Of a stretch of DNA of 64,000 bases, positions 1 through 11,359 are shown in pieces. Each line of letters begins with the position of its first letter. Position 1 is the stretch's first letter. The position numbers were made by a program, and so were the translations under genes. The notes beneath the pieces were generated by a model that made no database searches, was not told where the DNA came from, and saw only the letters and a program-made list of their open reading frames with translations. Origin of the DNA: Lepturacanthus savala (lineage: Eukaryota; Chordata; Actinopteri; Scombriformes; Trichiuridae); assembly GCA_030544235.1 (NCBI GenBank), contig CM060484.1, positions 6,610,031 through 6,674,030 on the forward strand, in the 5' to 3' direction.

Positions 1-298
1 ATACGAATTTCCCCCAACCGGTCATATTCTCATGAGCATTAAAATTGAAGTTTCTTTAATATTAATTGACAATTGACAAGTTTTAAGCTCTTTGAGCTAA
101 AAGAAAGAGAAAAGTCATTTTTTTAAATGACGTTATCAACCAATATACAATATATGCTGATACAGTACAATGTGTCATCCCACATGTCTATTAGTCAGAG
201 TCTTTTGTGTGTAATTGTGGATCATAAATGAGCTGTTTGTATGTTTCTGCATTGCTTATACACCTGTAAAACGCTAGGATCTAAATTGTATTACCCAT
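1..298. other. AT-rich unique sequence, no feature
   Basis: Non-repetitive AT-rich DNA with no open frame, RNA gene or known repeat that I recognise. Confidence 0.5.
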
Positions 299-340
299 GT
301 GTGTGTGTGTGTATGTGTGTGTGTGTATGTATGTGTGTGT
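299..340. repeat. (TG)n microsatellite interrupted by TATG
   Basis: Alternating TG dinucleotides broken by short TATG units. It is the first of three TG arrays within 450 bases. Confidence 0.9.
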
Positions 341-508
341 GATTTTGTCACCCATTCACATCCATGTGTGTCTGTGAATGTGTCTCCCATAAGTGATCAT
401 TTTGTCCTCTGAATGTTGCTGCTGAATGTAAACCAGGTCTATCTGAGTCCCCCAGACAGGCAGGTATAGAGATATTATGGGATTTGTGCAGGTACACTCC
501 CCTTTCTC

Positions 509-566
509 TGTGTGTGTGTGTGTGCGTGTGTGTGTGTGTCGGTGTGTGTGTGTGTGTGTGTGTGTG
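509..566. repeat. (TG)n microsatellite, imperfect
   Basis: TG array of about 58 bases with CG interruptions near its middle. On the minus strand it gives a Thr/His open frame, which is an artefact of the repeat. Confidence 0.95.
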
Positions 567-686
567 CATCTGCGTGTATATTATGGAGATCAGAGGCAGG
601 CTGGGAGGCTCTGAGGCTATTAGCTCATCTGTATTGTATTGAGACGAGGGTATGTACACATCTGCTGATGACACCAGAGAATTGAG

Positions 687-687
<1 letters not shown>

Positions 688-729
<42 letters not shown>
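688..729. repeat. (GT)n microsatellite, pure
   Basis: About 21 uninterrupted GT units. A pure array of this length is likely length-polymorphic. Confidence 0.95.
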
Positions 730-730
<1 letters not shown>

Positions 731-1800
731 TCTCAGATGCACCTTCATGTTTGTGTGTGCATGCATGTGTGCATTCATAAGTACTTGTCTGTGAAAGACT
801 CTAGTGTTATCATAATTTGACAGCTACCTCATTTGTTGAATTTAGAAATGTTGACGAGGAGAAAATACAATGAACGTGTACTTAATTAATATTAGATTTT
901 TAATGTATTTTTTATAAACAACAAACACATCCACCCACACACCTAAACATGGAGTCCAGTCACCTAGGAGCAGTAATAACAAATAAAATATATGAATGGG
1001 GTCACATTTAGCTGAACCTGATGTCATGATGTATATACACTCAACAATAAATATAAGTATATACACACATGCCTTACAAGGTAAGTATATAGGTGTATAC
1101 GTGTTTTATTAAACTATACAGTGGTCTACATGGTTAAATATCTGAAATTGGCAAAACATAATTTGATATGCATTCCCTTATCTGTTTTGTATTAGTAATA
1201 CCAAATATGGATGCTGCTGAATTAGGCTGCAAATCAATATTAACTGCCTCCAATTGTGTTTTAATAGCCACAGACGGGTAAGTTGCCTGTCACAACATGC
1301 ATCTGAATATATTCAAGCTGGTCTTGCTTTGGAAAAACGATGCAGATGTCCCCTCCTACGTCCTGCTCGAGCCTAATCTTCATGAGAGTTATATAGGTAT
1401 ATTTTTCAAGAGATAGATAGAGAAGATATGATATGACTTGTAAATACAGATACAAGACAGTCTGAGGAAAAGGCTGAATTTGCATGTATTAAAAACTTCA
1501 GTTTAGAAATGACTTGTCTTTGCCAAAGAGAGAAACCAGAGTCTAATCTAGCTGGTTTATGGATCTATATTAAGGAAATGTCTGAGTTGTAAGTTCTGTC
1601 TAAGTTCTGCAGCCCTGTAAATAGTAGCAAGGGTTTGGAGCTAAACCACCTTGTATTTTAAGCCTATGTAGAAGTTCCATATAAAATGGATTGAAAGCTT
1701 TATCAATAGATTTAAAGAAAGATTTAGACAAAGTGAGATACTTTGGAACAGAAACATTTACAAGTTAATTGGTTTTTTTTTTTTTCATTTATTCAGATCC
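730..1800. other. AT-rich unique sequence, no feature
   Basis: About 1.1 kb of AT-rich DNA without a repeat family or gene that I recognise. Short open frames here are AT-rich and show no domain or codon signal. Confidence 0.5.
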
Positions 1801-1804
1801 AGTT

Positions 1805-2345
1805 TGACTTCCTCAAATAAAGGAGAAAAGTTTTTCCTGATAGCGGCTCGGCACGTCTCTTGTGACATTATTGCCCAAGTATTTAAAGCCATTTCTAGAT
1901 ATTTGGAGTGGTAAGGCATTATCCTGTGTTTTTTGTTTGAACAGCAAAGTTATTAACAGGGCACGCATTCATTCGCAGACACAGCCACGTTCTTTCTGGG
2001 GGCAAATTGCTCAGCTGTGGTGAAACAGGAGCCGGGTTCTGACGCGTCAGGGGAGTTATTGCTATCAAAATGTAAAACATTTGAATATGTGAGCTGTGGA
2101 AAATGAACAGCAAATATATGTTCGGCGCGACACGAAGCGGTAAAAAATGGGGAAACATTTCTCAAATCAGTCCATCAGTGGCCAAGTCTGATGCTGCTCA
2201 TTTTGCATACAGGCTCCCCCCTTTTTTTTTGTTGTCTTTGATCATATCAGTGCATCCTCGCGCCTGTGAGAATTAGCAGTAAATTTGTCTTCTGACATTT
2301 CATTACATTTTCTTCCTTTGTCAAGAAATTGGCTCTATTACAGCG
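1805..2345. promoter_or_regulatory. Candidate conserved non-coding island
   Basis: A stretch of balanced composition between AT-rich flanks. It has scattered CpGs, including clusters near 2040 and 2125, no simple repeats except a T-run near 2225, and no interspersed repeat that I recognise. In teleost gene deserts such segments are often conserved enhancers. Conservation cannot be judged from one sequence, so the call is inference only. Two overlapping minus-strand open frames of about 70-79 codons have no recognisable domain. Confidence 0.3.
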
Positions 2346-2690
2346 TCTGGCAGGTTGAATCAAGTGGCTTATTTGAAACCCATCTTCAAACCCCCCCACC
2401 CCCCAAATACAGTGCCTCTTGATCAGTCTGTTTTTTTTTTATTTTTTTTTTATTGTATTAGTATGAGCTGCATTGCACCAGAGATTTTTTTTTTCTTCAC
2501 CTGCTTCACTCTGTTTCTCTCCCCCTATCTCTCTCTAGTGGACCCAGTCGATCTGGGTCAATTGATGAATACAAATGTCACCTAATGTCCCATCAACTAG
2601 ACAAAAAAAAAAGAAGAAGTGATAAAGCAAGAGAGAAAGAGAGAGGAGGAGATGGAATAAAACAAAAAGCTTCTCTTTTTTCCTGCCGAC
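2346..2690. other. Low-complexity spacer
   Basis: C-runs, T-runs and A/G-rich stretches with no gene or regulatory signature that I can support. Confidence 0.45.
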
Positions 2691-2694
2691 GTTT

Positions 2695-2850
2695 GCAGCT
2701 TTTAACCCGCTTTGATTGATACGGCATCAGAAGTTACTCGATTAAACAGCATTTCACACTGCATAGATTCCTACTTAAAAGTCTCGAGGCCTCTAAATTA
2801 TTTATTGATGTCTGTTCCAATCTACATCTGGCTAAGAAGGACTGTGCACC
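2695..2850. promoter_or_regulatory. Candidate conserved non-coding island
   Basis: Complex, non-repetitive sequence starting near a GATTGATACGG segment and containing TTGATT and AAATTATTTATTG elements of homeodomain/Fox type. It ends abruptly at a TG array. Enhancer function is inferred, not shown. Confidence 0.25.
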
Positions 2851-2853
2851 CCC

Positions 2854-2868
2854 GTGTGTGTGCGTGCA

Positions 2869-2899
<31 letters not shown>
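2854..2899. repeat. (TG)n microsatellite
   Basis: Imperfect TG/CG array that becomes a pure TG array, followed by a short G-rich stretch (GGTGGAGGGGGTGGGTGGGG). Confidence 0.95.
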
Positions 2900-2905
<6 letters not shown>

Positions 2906-2994
2906 AGGGGGTGGGTGGGGTAGCCGGTGCTTCCGCAGCGCCTAGAGGAACTTGTTTTCCATGTGCACTTGTTCACCTGCCCGTCTTCTCTAAT

Positions 2995-3180
2995 GGGGCT
3001 CAGCAGGGAGGGATGAATAGGCCTGAAAGTGGCAAACGCGGCGGCGAAAATTGCATCGCGGCAGCCCCGGCGTGCGAGCCGCGCTCGCCACTCCCGAGCA
3101 AAATCCCACTGCTGTCTCTCCTCCTCCAACTCCAGCTCTCACCCACAGGAGAAGGAAGGTGCGCGGCAGGCACGCGTACA
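2995..3180. promoter_or_regulatory. CpG-dense patch
   Basis: By eye about 13 CpG dinucleotides fall within 70 bases (3035-3105), including GCGGCGGCG and GCCGCGCTCGCC, in otherwise CpG-poor DNA. This could be a small unmethylated CpG island at an enhancer or a minor promoter. No TATA box, open frame or splice site ties it to a transcript. Confidence 0.35.
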
Positions 3181-3420
3181 GTAATTCATTGATGAGCAAA
3201 CTATCAAGGAAGAGAAGAAGGGGGGAAAACACACACACACACACACTCTCGCTTAAAACCGAAGGAGCAAAGCACCCTGGGTGAGGAAAGTGTGAGCAAA
3301 GCAGCTCGAGAATCTTTTTAAAGTTCAGCGACGAAACAAAACAAAGCAGTTTCTCGGTCTGTTTCCCGCTTTCCCCGGAGTCCGCCGGGTTAGCAGTTGG
3401 GGAAATATACAAGTCTGATG

Positions 3421-3798
3421 AAAGACAAAGCTATTTGGAGGCATTTAATTCTCCCACTGTAGCGAAGATGAAAGGTTCGATAGTAAAGGAAGTGGACGAG
3501 TGATTGGAATTTCGTCAAATTATCGGCCTAAAATACACAGGCCACTTAATGCAGCAGCTTTGGATGAGGATCAATGTTAAATGAAGCAGGTGGAGTTTTA
3601 GTTAGTTTTATTTGCTCTGGATTCTGCCGATTAGAATTTTGTAAAAACATGTGAGCGACATACGATCGATAACTTATCGATAAAAGTACAACATGAAATT
3701 GAAACCTTCTGTGCTAAAATATGCAGAGGAAAACTGGGGAGAAGCAGCCGCGAGACGTTTAACTCCTGTAGTCTGACTTTTTAAAAATGTAGGTTACA
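3421..3798. other. Unique sequence, no feature
   Basis: Non-repetitive DNA with an ATCGATAACTTATCGAT inverted motif near 3664. I see no gene or known repeat. Confidence 0.4.
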
Positions 3799-3957
3799 CA
3801 GTATTCATACTGGTTTAATAAAAAATATTGAGTAAATTACCATATTTTTCCAGTTTTGCTTAGCTAGATTTTGTCATGAAGTAATTAATCCACTGTCCCA
3901 AATTGCTGCCTGGTCTCAAATAAATGCCAGGCTGTTATTTGGTAATTTACCGTATAA
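3799..3957 (+). repeat. Interspersed repeat, family A, copy 1
   Basis: The segment matches the reverse complement of 10138-10309. Both copies share the ATACTGGTTTAA start, an AAATTACCATATTTTTC core with CAGTTTTGCT beside it, a CTGTCCCAAA block, and an end reading TATTTGGTAA then TTACNGTAT. The copies are diverged, so this is an old dispersed element. I cannot name the family. Confidence 0.65.
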
Positions 3958-4218
3958 TGGGGAAATCTTACAGTAGCAGGATTGAACTAGAGTGAAGCTC
4001 GCAGTAGAACTTTGAGCTCATGTTCACCGTTTCCACGGCGAAAAAGTGTTTCATAGAAAGGTAAAAGCTGATACTGGAACCCTTGTTTTTGATCAATAAA
4101 CCTGTGGACAAACTGATCACAGAGTCTTGATGAATGGAAGGAGTTTAGCATACTTCCACGTTATATTTTGAACATAAAGCGACGGCAAGTCATCTGTGTT
4201 GCTCAAATAGAAATAGAG

Positions 4219-4292
4219 GCCTGTCTCTAATTGTGGCCTGGGCCTCAATGGGCTTGAGTAAATAAAGGCCTGGTCCTATATTAGAGACTTTA
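4219..4292. repeat. Possible repeat remnant with AAATAAAGGCCTGG motif
   Basis: The sequence has paired GGCCTG and CAGGCC-like blocks, a CTCAATGGGCTTGAG hairpin and an end reading AGAGACTTTACGGT. It echoes the CAAATAAATGCCAGGCTG segment of the family A copy just upstream and may be another part of that element. Confidence 0.3.
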
Positions 4293-4299
4293 CGGTCCC

Positions 4300-5600
4300 G
4301 CACCTGTCAGCCTGCAAACTGTCACGCAAGTCAGAATGCACGCCGGAGAATAATGGCAGGGATAGAGGCATCGCTGCGACCTTGAGGGCTGAAACATTGG
4401 ATGGAGGTCCTCGCTGTTGGTTGGATGAAGTTAGAGAAAAAGTAGTGAGTTCATTTACTTTGTGTTGTGCGCAGAGCGGGAGGAGAGGGGTAGGAGATGG
4501 TGGGGGTGGGGGGGCTTTAGCTCTGGAGGCTGGCCCATGTTTTTTCTCCCTCTACTGTTTATTGAGGGCCTGTCACAGGGGCCAGGTATTGATTTCTGCC
4601 TGGATGAGATGGGATAGCCCTGGAAGACTCTGTGACGGATGGATAAGGAGCAGCGGAGGGATAAGTGGAGGGGTGTAGCGCTTGTCCCGATGCTGGGGCT
4701 GATTCAATTGTCTGGATATGTTAACTTTGCCTTGACCCCCCATATTAGTTTCTGTTTAAGAAAACAGGACTATAGTGGTATGCAGCCGCACAGTGTAGAA
4801 AACATCAGCATTTTTACTACCTTTGTTTTCACGTAAGTTTATTCATTTCATACTCAACTCAAGTTGCTGTTGATTGCAGATTATACAGTGCTTTTTGTAC
4901 GTTTTATATTATTTCACATGCCCAGTATCTGTCAGTGCAGTATCTATCACAATAATCATTATAGACTTTTCATTTAATGAATACTGATTCTTTTTTTGTT
5001 GTTGTTGTTTTTGATGGACCATGGTAAAGGCAACATTCGTTTTATCCTCCTCGTTCTCTCCTTGAGAACGTGAACGTTGCACAATAAAGTTCCTGTAACA
5101 GTTGCATGAATCAGTCGCTGCTGTCAGGTGGCGACTGTGAAGTTGTTCAGCGACTTGACTGACAAAGGTGCCCTTGAGCCAAAAAAAATAAATAAATAAG
5201 GAAACATCGAACTGCTCGGGAGATTGTGGAAATGAATTAACTTAAAGCCTCGAAAAACACAATGCAGAACTTTTAAAGATTAAAAAAAAAAGACAAAAAA
5301 TGCATTTCTAATAGAATTTACACCCAAATAGATTGTCTTTAGCAATCACTGACTGTTATATTGTCTCAGTTTACATCGTTTTTTTTTTTAGGCTTTTTTC
5401 AGCCTTATTTCTTTTTGACTCCTCTCCTTCACTATATATACTGGATCTGTGAGATCCTGTCAAACTCCAACTCTGTGTTTCATTTCAACGGGACACAAAT
5501 TATACTCTTTTTGGGCCCTCTATCACAAAACGCCCAGTCTTGACTCAAGCTGAGTCTCTATCAAGGTTGTATAGTTGATCGCTGCCTGGTTAAGTGCCCA
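4300..5600. other. Unique and AT-rich sequence, no gene
   Basis: A GC-moderate part (4300-4720) with a short G-run precedes AT-rich DNA with A- and T-runs. The short open frames show no domain and no splice context. Nothing further can be supported. Confidence 0.45.
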
Positions 5601-5612
5601 GTGAAAGTCACA

Positions 5613-5672
5613 AAACACACACACAAACACACTCGCAGGCACACACAAGCACACACACACACACACACACAC
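5613..5672. repeat. (CA)n microsatellite, imperfect
   Basis: CA array with GCA and AAG interruptions, ending in a CCTCCCGGGCCC junction. A degenerate TG-rich stretch follows at 5750-5852, so the two can pair as a loose inverted repeat. Confidence 0.9.
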
Positions 5673-5749
5673 CTCCCGGGCCCTCTGTCAACTTAACGGC
5701 TGCCGATCAATGGCAGGAGGTCAGCGCGGTGATAGAGAAGCTTGGAGCT

Positions 5750-5852
5750 GCATGTGTGTGTCAGTATATGTGCCTCCGTGCTCATTTGTGTGCTTTCATG
5801 TGTCTATGTGAGTGTTTATTTGTGTGTGCGCGCGTGCATGTGTGTGTGTGTC
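5750..5852. repeat. Degenerate TG-rich microsatellite
   Basis: Decayed TG/TGTG units interspersed with CATGTG, CGCGCG and CTATG. It looks like an old array that has accumulated substitutions. Confidence 0.7.
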
Positions 5853-6094
5853 CGTCTGATAGAGAGCAGGGCTTAGGACTGCCGAGCAATTTAGGGAGCC
5901 GAAAAAAGTGTCCAAGATTCATTTTTTCTCATCTGGTACAGAGGGAGAGGAGGGGAGGCCCCCGTGCGTTATTTTTCTTGGCTTTAGCCCTCACGGCTCT
6001 AAGTGGGTATTGATCAGGTGCCTTAATGCAAACCTGTCAAATTAATTTTGCAGGGAGAGAAGGCTGTGACTGCTGCGAGATTGCTTCAACATCG

Positions 6095-6300
6095 AAAGGA
6101 AGGGGGGGGTGGATGGATAGAGGGATGGATGGATGGAGGGGGTAAAGGGATGTTAGAGGTGGGGAGCCTATGAATTTTAATCATCATCTAAATAGGAAGC
6201 AGTCTTTTTTTCCTTCCTCCTTCCTTTTTACACCCCCCCCCCCACTCCACGCCCCCCCAAGTGCTTACTTCTTTATCCCTTTTTTCCTTTCTTTCACCCT
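6095..6300. repeat. GGAT-rich tract followed by pyrimidine/C-run tract
   Basis: GGATGGATA/GAGG units (6109-6145) are followed, after 50 complex bases, by CTTCCTTCC and a C-run near 6231. Low complexity; no gene. Confidence 0.7.
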
Positions 6301-7050
6301 CGTCTTCTGGCGTTCTTTCGTTCAGTATGTGAGAAAAACAACAACTAAAAAAGTAAAAACAAGAGCAACATCGGGAAAGAAAATCTGGATTCTTTGCTGC
6401 AGCCTTGAAAAGTATCTTGAAAAGGATCGGTCACTCTTGTAGTTACAGATATTACAGATAAGAGATTTAATCTCTTATCCTGTTCTAATATCTAAATATT
6501 TGTCATACAGCTTTTTTTTTCCTCCTAATGACATGATAGTAGACAACTTAGACAAAAGGTTTTAAGTAAATAATTTAAGTTTCCAACTGCTTCCTGTCAT
6601 ATGACATTATCAACTTCCTGCCCCTTCCTCCTGAGACAAACCCTCCCAGAAAAAGGTAATTTTATTTAGATTATTATGATTTTCACCCCTGACATGTATA
6701 TCTATTTAATCATTCAAGTCTCTAGAATAAAAAATAATTTTGTACATATTTTTTTCTCATTTCTTTTATATTCTTTTGTTTATGGTTGTATTTGTGCAAG
6801 AAGCAACTATAACGGCCATTAAAATGCTGTTGTCTGCAAAGAAAATAGTAAAAAAATGGGAAAAAAAATTCTGGGTTTAAATGAGTTAAAATGACAGGAC
6901 AGTCATAGACTTAGCGGCTTTTATCAGTTAAAATCAGTTATCAGGATTCTGCTGTGACCCTAAAAGAAAAAATAAGATTTCTTTTACCGCATCGATTGTA
7001 TTTCGGACGTTAGCCTTTTTTTTTCCCCTTTCACACAGTATACTCCAGTG
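6301..7050. other. AT-rich spacer, no feature
   Basis: AT-rich sequence with A- and T-runs. No gene, RNA or recognisable element. Confidence 0.45.
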
Positions 7051-7059
7051 GTGTTGTTT

Positions 7060-7600
7060 TACTACTGGCCTCATCTCTGGTCCGCGGATCAGGCTAATCT
7101 CTGGCCCGCTCCTTTATCCCGCCAGTTAGTTAACTGTCGGCCGGGGTCTTTTCACACCAGAGAGAATTAAAAACAACCATAAGTAACTTTTACGACGAAG
7201 GATTCAAGGGATAGAGCGGTGTTAGGGTGAGCGGGCGAGTTTCATCTGCATGTGATCTACTGCAGCGCGTTTTCTCCGACTCGGGCGTCTCTCCCTCTAT
7301 TAGATTATCCGAGAGCTGTAAGTTTTACGCAGAAGGCTGTCGCCCCTTTCCATCGACCCTCTCAGGCTTTTAGGTGTGCTTTATGACCCGTGTAGTACAG
7401 AATGAAGACTCACACACTCTTTATCACACAAAGAGTACAAGGAAAGCGCACACGCGCGCTACACCGATGTCTCAGACACACACACACACTCATTAACACA
7501 TATGCATCTCCGGTCAGACATCGATACCGGCTACCGTGGGAGGCTCCGCCGCGAACAAATCATCGTAATAACTTTCTCTCTGGAAACAGAGTGCCGTGAC
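7060..7600. promoter_or_regulatory. Candidate regulatory island
   Basis: Balanced, CpG-containing sequence (for example TGTCGGCCGGGG and GAGCGGGCGAG) with no interspersed repeat, bracketed by AT-rich DNA. A short CA run lies near 7477-7490. The open frames of about 65 codons in 7402-7699 overlap one another and have no domain. The enhancer call is inference from composition. Confidence 0.28.
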
Positions 7601-7609
7601 AGAATTATA

Positions 7610-8619
7610 GTGCTAAGTATCATGTTGATTCAGAATGATCTTTACTGTGGAGATTTTAAAATATCTCATATTCTGGATGACATTTTAACTATGTTTTAAA
7701 TTCATGTGGAGGTTTGCACAGAGATTGTTTAGAGCAAAGCACCCGCGTCTCTCTCTCAAGTCTTTTGTCATCCATCTGGCCCACAGTCTGGGCCTTAAGT
7801 GTTGCCCCAAATCTATACCAGCTCTGTCACATTCCTGATGCGCAGAGCGGGATGTTAAAGTGGAGGTAAAAAAAAAAAAGTGCTACTCCTCTGCAGCTGC
7901 ATTATTTGCTGTTGTCACAGATGCACTCGTGCGTTTTTAATTTAGTCTTTTTTCTGTGATTATTTAAAGGTTGAGAGATGATCTTTGGGTTAAGATAAAC
8001 ATTTAAAAGTCTTAAACCTCTTAAAGTTACTACTTCCTTAAACTTCGGTGACTTTCATTGTCATGGCTACAGTAATATGGGGTAATAGAGGACAATATTT
8101 ACAGAAGATTGTTTTAGCAAGAAAAACCAAGTAGAAAATGGAAATTGACTTGGGGAATAATTATTTTCATTATCAATGAATCTTTCAAATAGTGACAAGA
8201 ACAAGTTAACTTAAAAATGTCATTAAATCAACCATATATATATATATCAGATTATTGCTAGTTAGAAGCTAGTTCCACCTTGTTAGCTAGCAGTCATGCT
8301 ACTATGTAGCAATCTTCATACACAATAAATACAAACCTTAACAGAATGCAACCTATAAGTAAAACATCATAACTCACAGTTCTATTGGTTATACTGGTGT
8401 TCACTGGTGCTTTCAAAGACCTCGGCCATGTAGGAATTCACGGATACGGCAATTATAAACAACGAATAAACATGCACAGAATAATGACATTTCAACCGTT
8501 AGAATCGCAATTACTAATCGCAGTATTTTATTGGTTTTTAGCCATACTCTCCATCGAAAATAAAAGATCGAGGTACCTGGATTTCACCACAATAGCGAAC
8601 AAGTTTACTGAGCAGAAGG
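7610..8619. other. AT-rich spacer, no gene
   Basis: AT-rich DNA with a short TA array near 8224-8236 and GCTAGTTAGAAGCTAGTT-type partial repeats near 8258. A 79-codon open frame at 8385-8624 shows no recognisable domain. Confidence 0.4.
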
Positions 8620-8686
8620 CATGAAAAGGGGGGGGTCCCAGCACCAGAGTTGCACCTGGGCCTTAGACAGACACACTACGCCACTG
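8620..8686 (-). mobile_element. hAT-like element terminus
   Basis: Read on the minus strand, the segment starts CAGTGGCGTAGTGTG at 8686 and runs into a C-rich block. I recognise this as a recurrent terminal sequence of non-autonomous fish DNA transposons. I cannot find the opposite end, so it may be truncated. The family is assigned from memory of such ends. Confidence 0.45.
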
Positions 8687-8699
8687 CATCAAATTTTCA

Positions 8700-9240
8700 T
8701 GGTAGTTGCAGAATCATTTCCTGACAATTTACTAATTGATTAATTATTGAATTGATTAGTCTTTTAAGGGTAACCTCTACTTTGTCCACAATGGATGTGC
8801 GGTGAAAGTCTGTGAATACATTGGCTACAATACATTGTGGGAGACAAACTTTATAAAAAGTTATGAAAACATCAAATCAGCGTTCATGTCAGCCTGTTAA
8901 GTCTGAAGCTAGAGATTCAAATGACTAATAGCAACATCTATATCGTATGTTATAAATACTTAACAGTACTACATTGAACGACCGAAAACAACCATAAATA
9001 GCAGCAAAAATGCAGGTTTCATTTCATGAGAAGCATTGGAAGCTTCATTCTGAATAAATGTAGCTTAAGTTGCTGTTTTCTTTCTTTCATTTACACGTTT
9101 CATTGCGTATGTTTTGCTTTCTCTTTCTCTGCATTTTCTGCCGGCTGCGTTGGCACATGTAAACATCGACGGGGGCGAAACTTCTTCATTTCATATCAGT
9201 GTACCAAAGTGATTCTTGATTTAAGCTCCCCAAATAGAAA
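8700..9240. other. AT-rich spacer, no feature
   Basis: No repeat family or gene recognised. A 76-codon open frame at 9026-9256 is rich in Phe, Ser and Cys, as expected of T-rich DNA. Confidence 0.4.
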
Positions 9241-9254
9241 GCTCATTCCCAGAT

Positions 9255-9600
9255 AGATTTCCCATGCAGGGCGCTATTTGCATATTCCTTAAAAAACCTT
9301 TCCCTGCTTCTCTCTCTCTCTCTCTCCAGGGCTCACACAAACACCGCCTTCATTTGAATTGTCTCACTAGCTAGCTAGTTGCCACGGCACTCGAGATGCA
9401 AATGTATTAGGTGGATGTGTGTGTGTGTGTGTGTGTGTGCGTGCGTGTGTGAAATGTATTTTGGTGAGCTGCAGATTGGCTGGCTCGTCTCAACAGAGGT
9501 TCCATTACCTCTCAGTGGCTTTCATCTGCTCATCGAGTGAGAAAGTCCTCGCATCTGAGGTGAACGAGACAGCGCAAACGCACAGGTGAAAAAATACAGA
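9255..9600. promoter_or_regulatory. Candidate regulatory island with two POU octamers
   Basis: An ATTTGCAT octamer (9276-9283) and an ATGCAAAT octamer (9396-9403) lie about 120 bases apart in opposite orientation. They flank a CT run and a CTAGCTAGCTAG palindrome. A TG array (9415-9451) and more complex sequence (9455-9590) follow. Octamers are sites for POU-family transcription factors; that they act here is inference. Confidence 0.35.
9415..9451. repeat. (TG)n microsatellite
   Basis: TG array with two GCG interruptions at its 3' end, inside a candidate regulatory island. Confidence 0.95.
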
Positions 9601-10030
9601 TAGATGTGGAGTGAGGGGAATTCAAATGGATTTTATGGCTACAATAGTTTTTAGGGAGCTCGCTGTGCTGATGAAAGCAGATATTTGTTTTCCTGTCAGG
9701 GATACAATAAATATATATATGTTGATAAAAAAAAAAAAAAAGCGAATATTGCCACTTTAGAGACAGATTTGCATCGTCTGTTATTTACACGGTGACGACT
9801 TTACATATTTGAATTTTAAGGCCTCGGGTTGACGCTCCTCACAGATTCCTCCTATGGATACAAACTCCAGCCGTGAGCAACTTAAAATGCGGCGACACTC
9901 CGGTAGACTCCCATTCAAAAAGCCTCAGCTTCTTTTTTTAGAAATACTCAATCGATATATTTGTTCTTAATGAGTCATTAGGATCTCAGTTGCTAAATTC
10001 AAGCCCTCTAATAAATGCGCTAGTGGTCAT
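9601..10030. promoter_or_regulatory. Weak candidate regulatory island
   Basis: Mostly non-repetitive sequence with a poly-A run near 9728 and an AP-1-like TGAGTCA at 9970-9976. Evidence is thin. Confidence 0.2.
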
Positions 10031-10137
10031 TTGGGAAATTATTGCTCCGTTAATGATACTAATGTTGCTATATTTCAGCGAGATACTTGATTACTTGATG
10101 AGTACTGTTTATGATATTATAATGATGATTATCATGA

Positions 10138-10309
10138 TATACTGTAATTTACCAAATAATAGCCAGGGAGTTTATTTGTTTCAATCACTTAACAGATTTT
10201 GATTTGATTTGATCTGTTTGGGACAGGAGTTCCTGGCAAAACTCTTGCTCAGCAAAACTAGAAAAATATGGTAATTTAATCAAATTCTTTTATTCTTAAA
10301 CCAGTATAT
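10138..10309 (-). repeat. Interspersed repeat, family A, copy 2 (inverted)
   Basis: The reverse complement aligns along its length with 3799-3957, sharing the start, the AAATTACCATATTTTTC core, the CTGTCCCAAA block and the end. An insertion of GATTTGATTT-type units makes it slightly longer. The two copies lie about 6.3 kb apart in opposite orientation. Confidence 0.65.
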
Positions 10310-10483
10310 TTATAGTGAGATTACAGTACTGTAGTTAAATGTGTTGAAGCTGCTTCTCCAGAGTTTCTCCATATTACTAATATATAATATATATATATTA
10401 TTAATTGCATATTTTACAACAGAAAGGTTGAATTTCATGTTGTACTTTGTATTTATTTTTAATACATTAGACTTTCATGTATT

Positions 10484-10487
<4 letters not shown>

Positions 10488-10528
<41 letters not shown>
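10488..10528. repeat. (TA)n microsatellite
   Basis: About 20 TA units. A smaller TA cluster lies about 100 bases upstream. Confidence 0.95.
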
Positions 10529-10531
<3 letters not shown>

Positions 10532-10615
10532 ACATATAACATTAGCCCAAAACAACATCTTACTCTAATTAAAATAAGAAGTACTACTGTGTGAATCACA
10601 TCAAACTGTGTAAAC

Positions 10616-10665
10616 CAGTGGTCTTCAGTATGATTTTCAATGTCAAGGACCCTTAGCTTTATACT
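10616..10665 (+). mobile_element. hAT-like element end fragment
   Basis: It starts CAGTGGTCTTCAGTATG and includes TGTCAAGGACCCTTAG. It resembles the start of the hAT-like element at 57525, which has CAGTG and GGCAAGACCCTTAAAC. No matching opposite end or target duplication is seen, so it is probably truncated. Confidence 0.4.
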
Positions 10666-10669
10666 TATT

Positions 10670-11305
10670 GTATAAAATAATAAGTAGGGGCGTGTAGGGT
10701 GGCTTATAGTATCGTGTACTGCAAACATACCATGAGTTATCTTTGCTAATAATATGTTCCATTCATGTAAATGTGTATTTTCAGATATATTTAAATTAAC
10801 CTGTTAAATGTTTTAAGATGTTGAAAAACTACCTGGAATTTATAAATTTTGAAAGTCTCCTGTAGACTGTAGGTGTGAAGAATACACACGTGTGCATCTG
10901 GTCTGTCCAATGTGATGGTGATGTCCATATTAAACGAAATAAACATAAATTGCCCTCTGTTTAATTGAATGTTTACGTATCTGACATAAAGTATAAACAA
11001 TACACACAGTACAGGAGGTAAGTAATGAAGAGCTGGTGAGTATAGTAGTCCAGATAAACGAGTGTGTCAGTCGGGCAGCACATCAAACTCTCTTCATCAA
11101 ACTCTCTTCATCAAAGCGGCGACGCTTCAAAACCCTGCATCAGAGAATGCAGCGATGTCCTAAAAGGATCTCTGAGATTTTTCCCACAGTTAAGAACGAT
11201 ACTTCTTTGTAAATGAAGGCAGACAGATGACGTGTGCCAGGATGGCAGATGCAGGCTGTCACCAAGCAGGAAATTCACAGACTCACAGGACTGATGGTGT
11301 TGACT

Positions 11306-11306
<1 letters not shown>
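10670..11306. other. Unique sequence with a small tandem duplication
   Basis: No gene is seen. Near 11081-11114 a 14-base unit, CATCAAACTCTCTT, occurs twice in tandem, followed by a partial third CATCAAA. Confidence 0.5.

Positions 11307-11354
<48 letters not shown>
11307..11354. repeat. (AC)n microsatellite, pure
   Basis: About 24 uninterrupted AC units. They generate poly-Thr/His and poly-Val/Cys open frames on both strands, which are artefacts. Confidence 0.95.
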
Positions 11355-11355
<1 letters not shown>

Positions 11356-11359
11356 GGAG

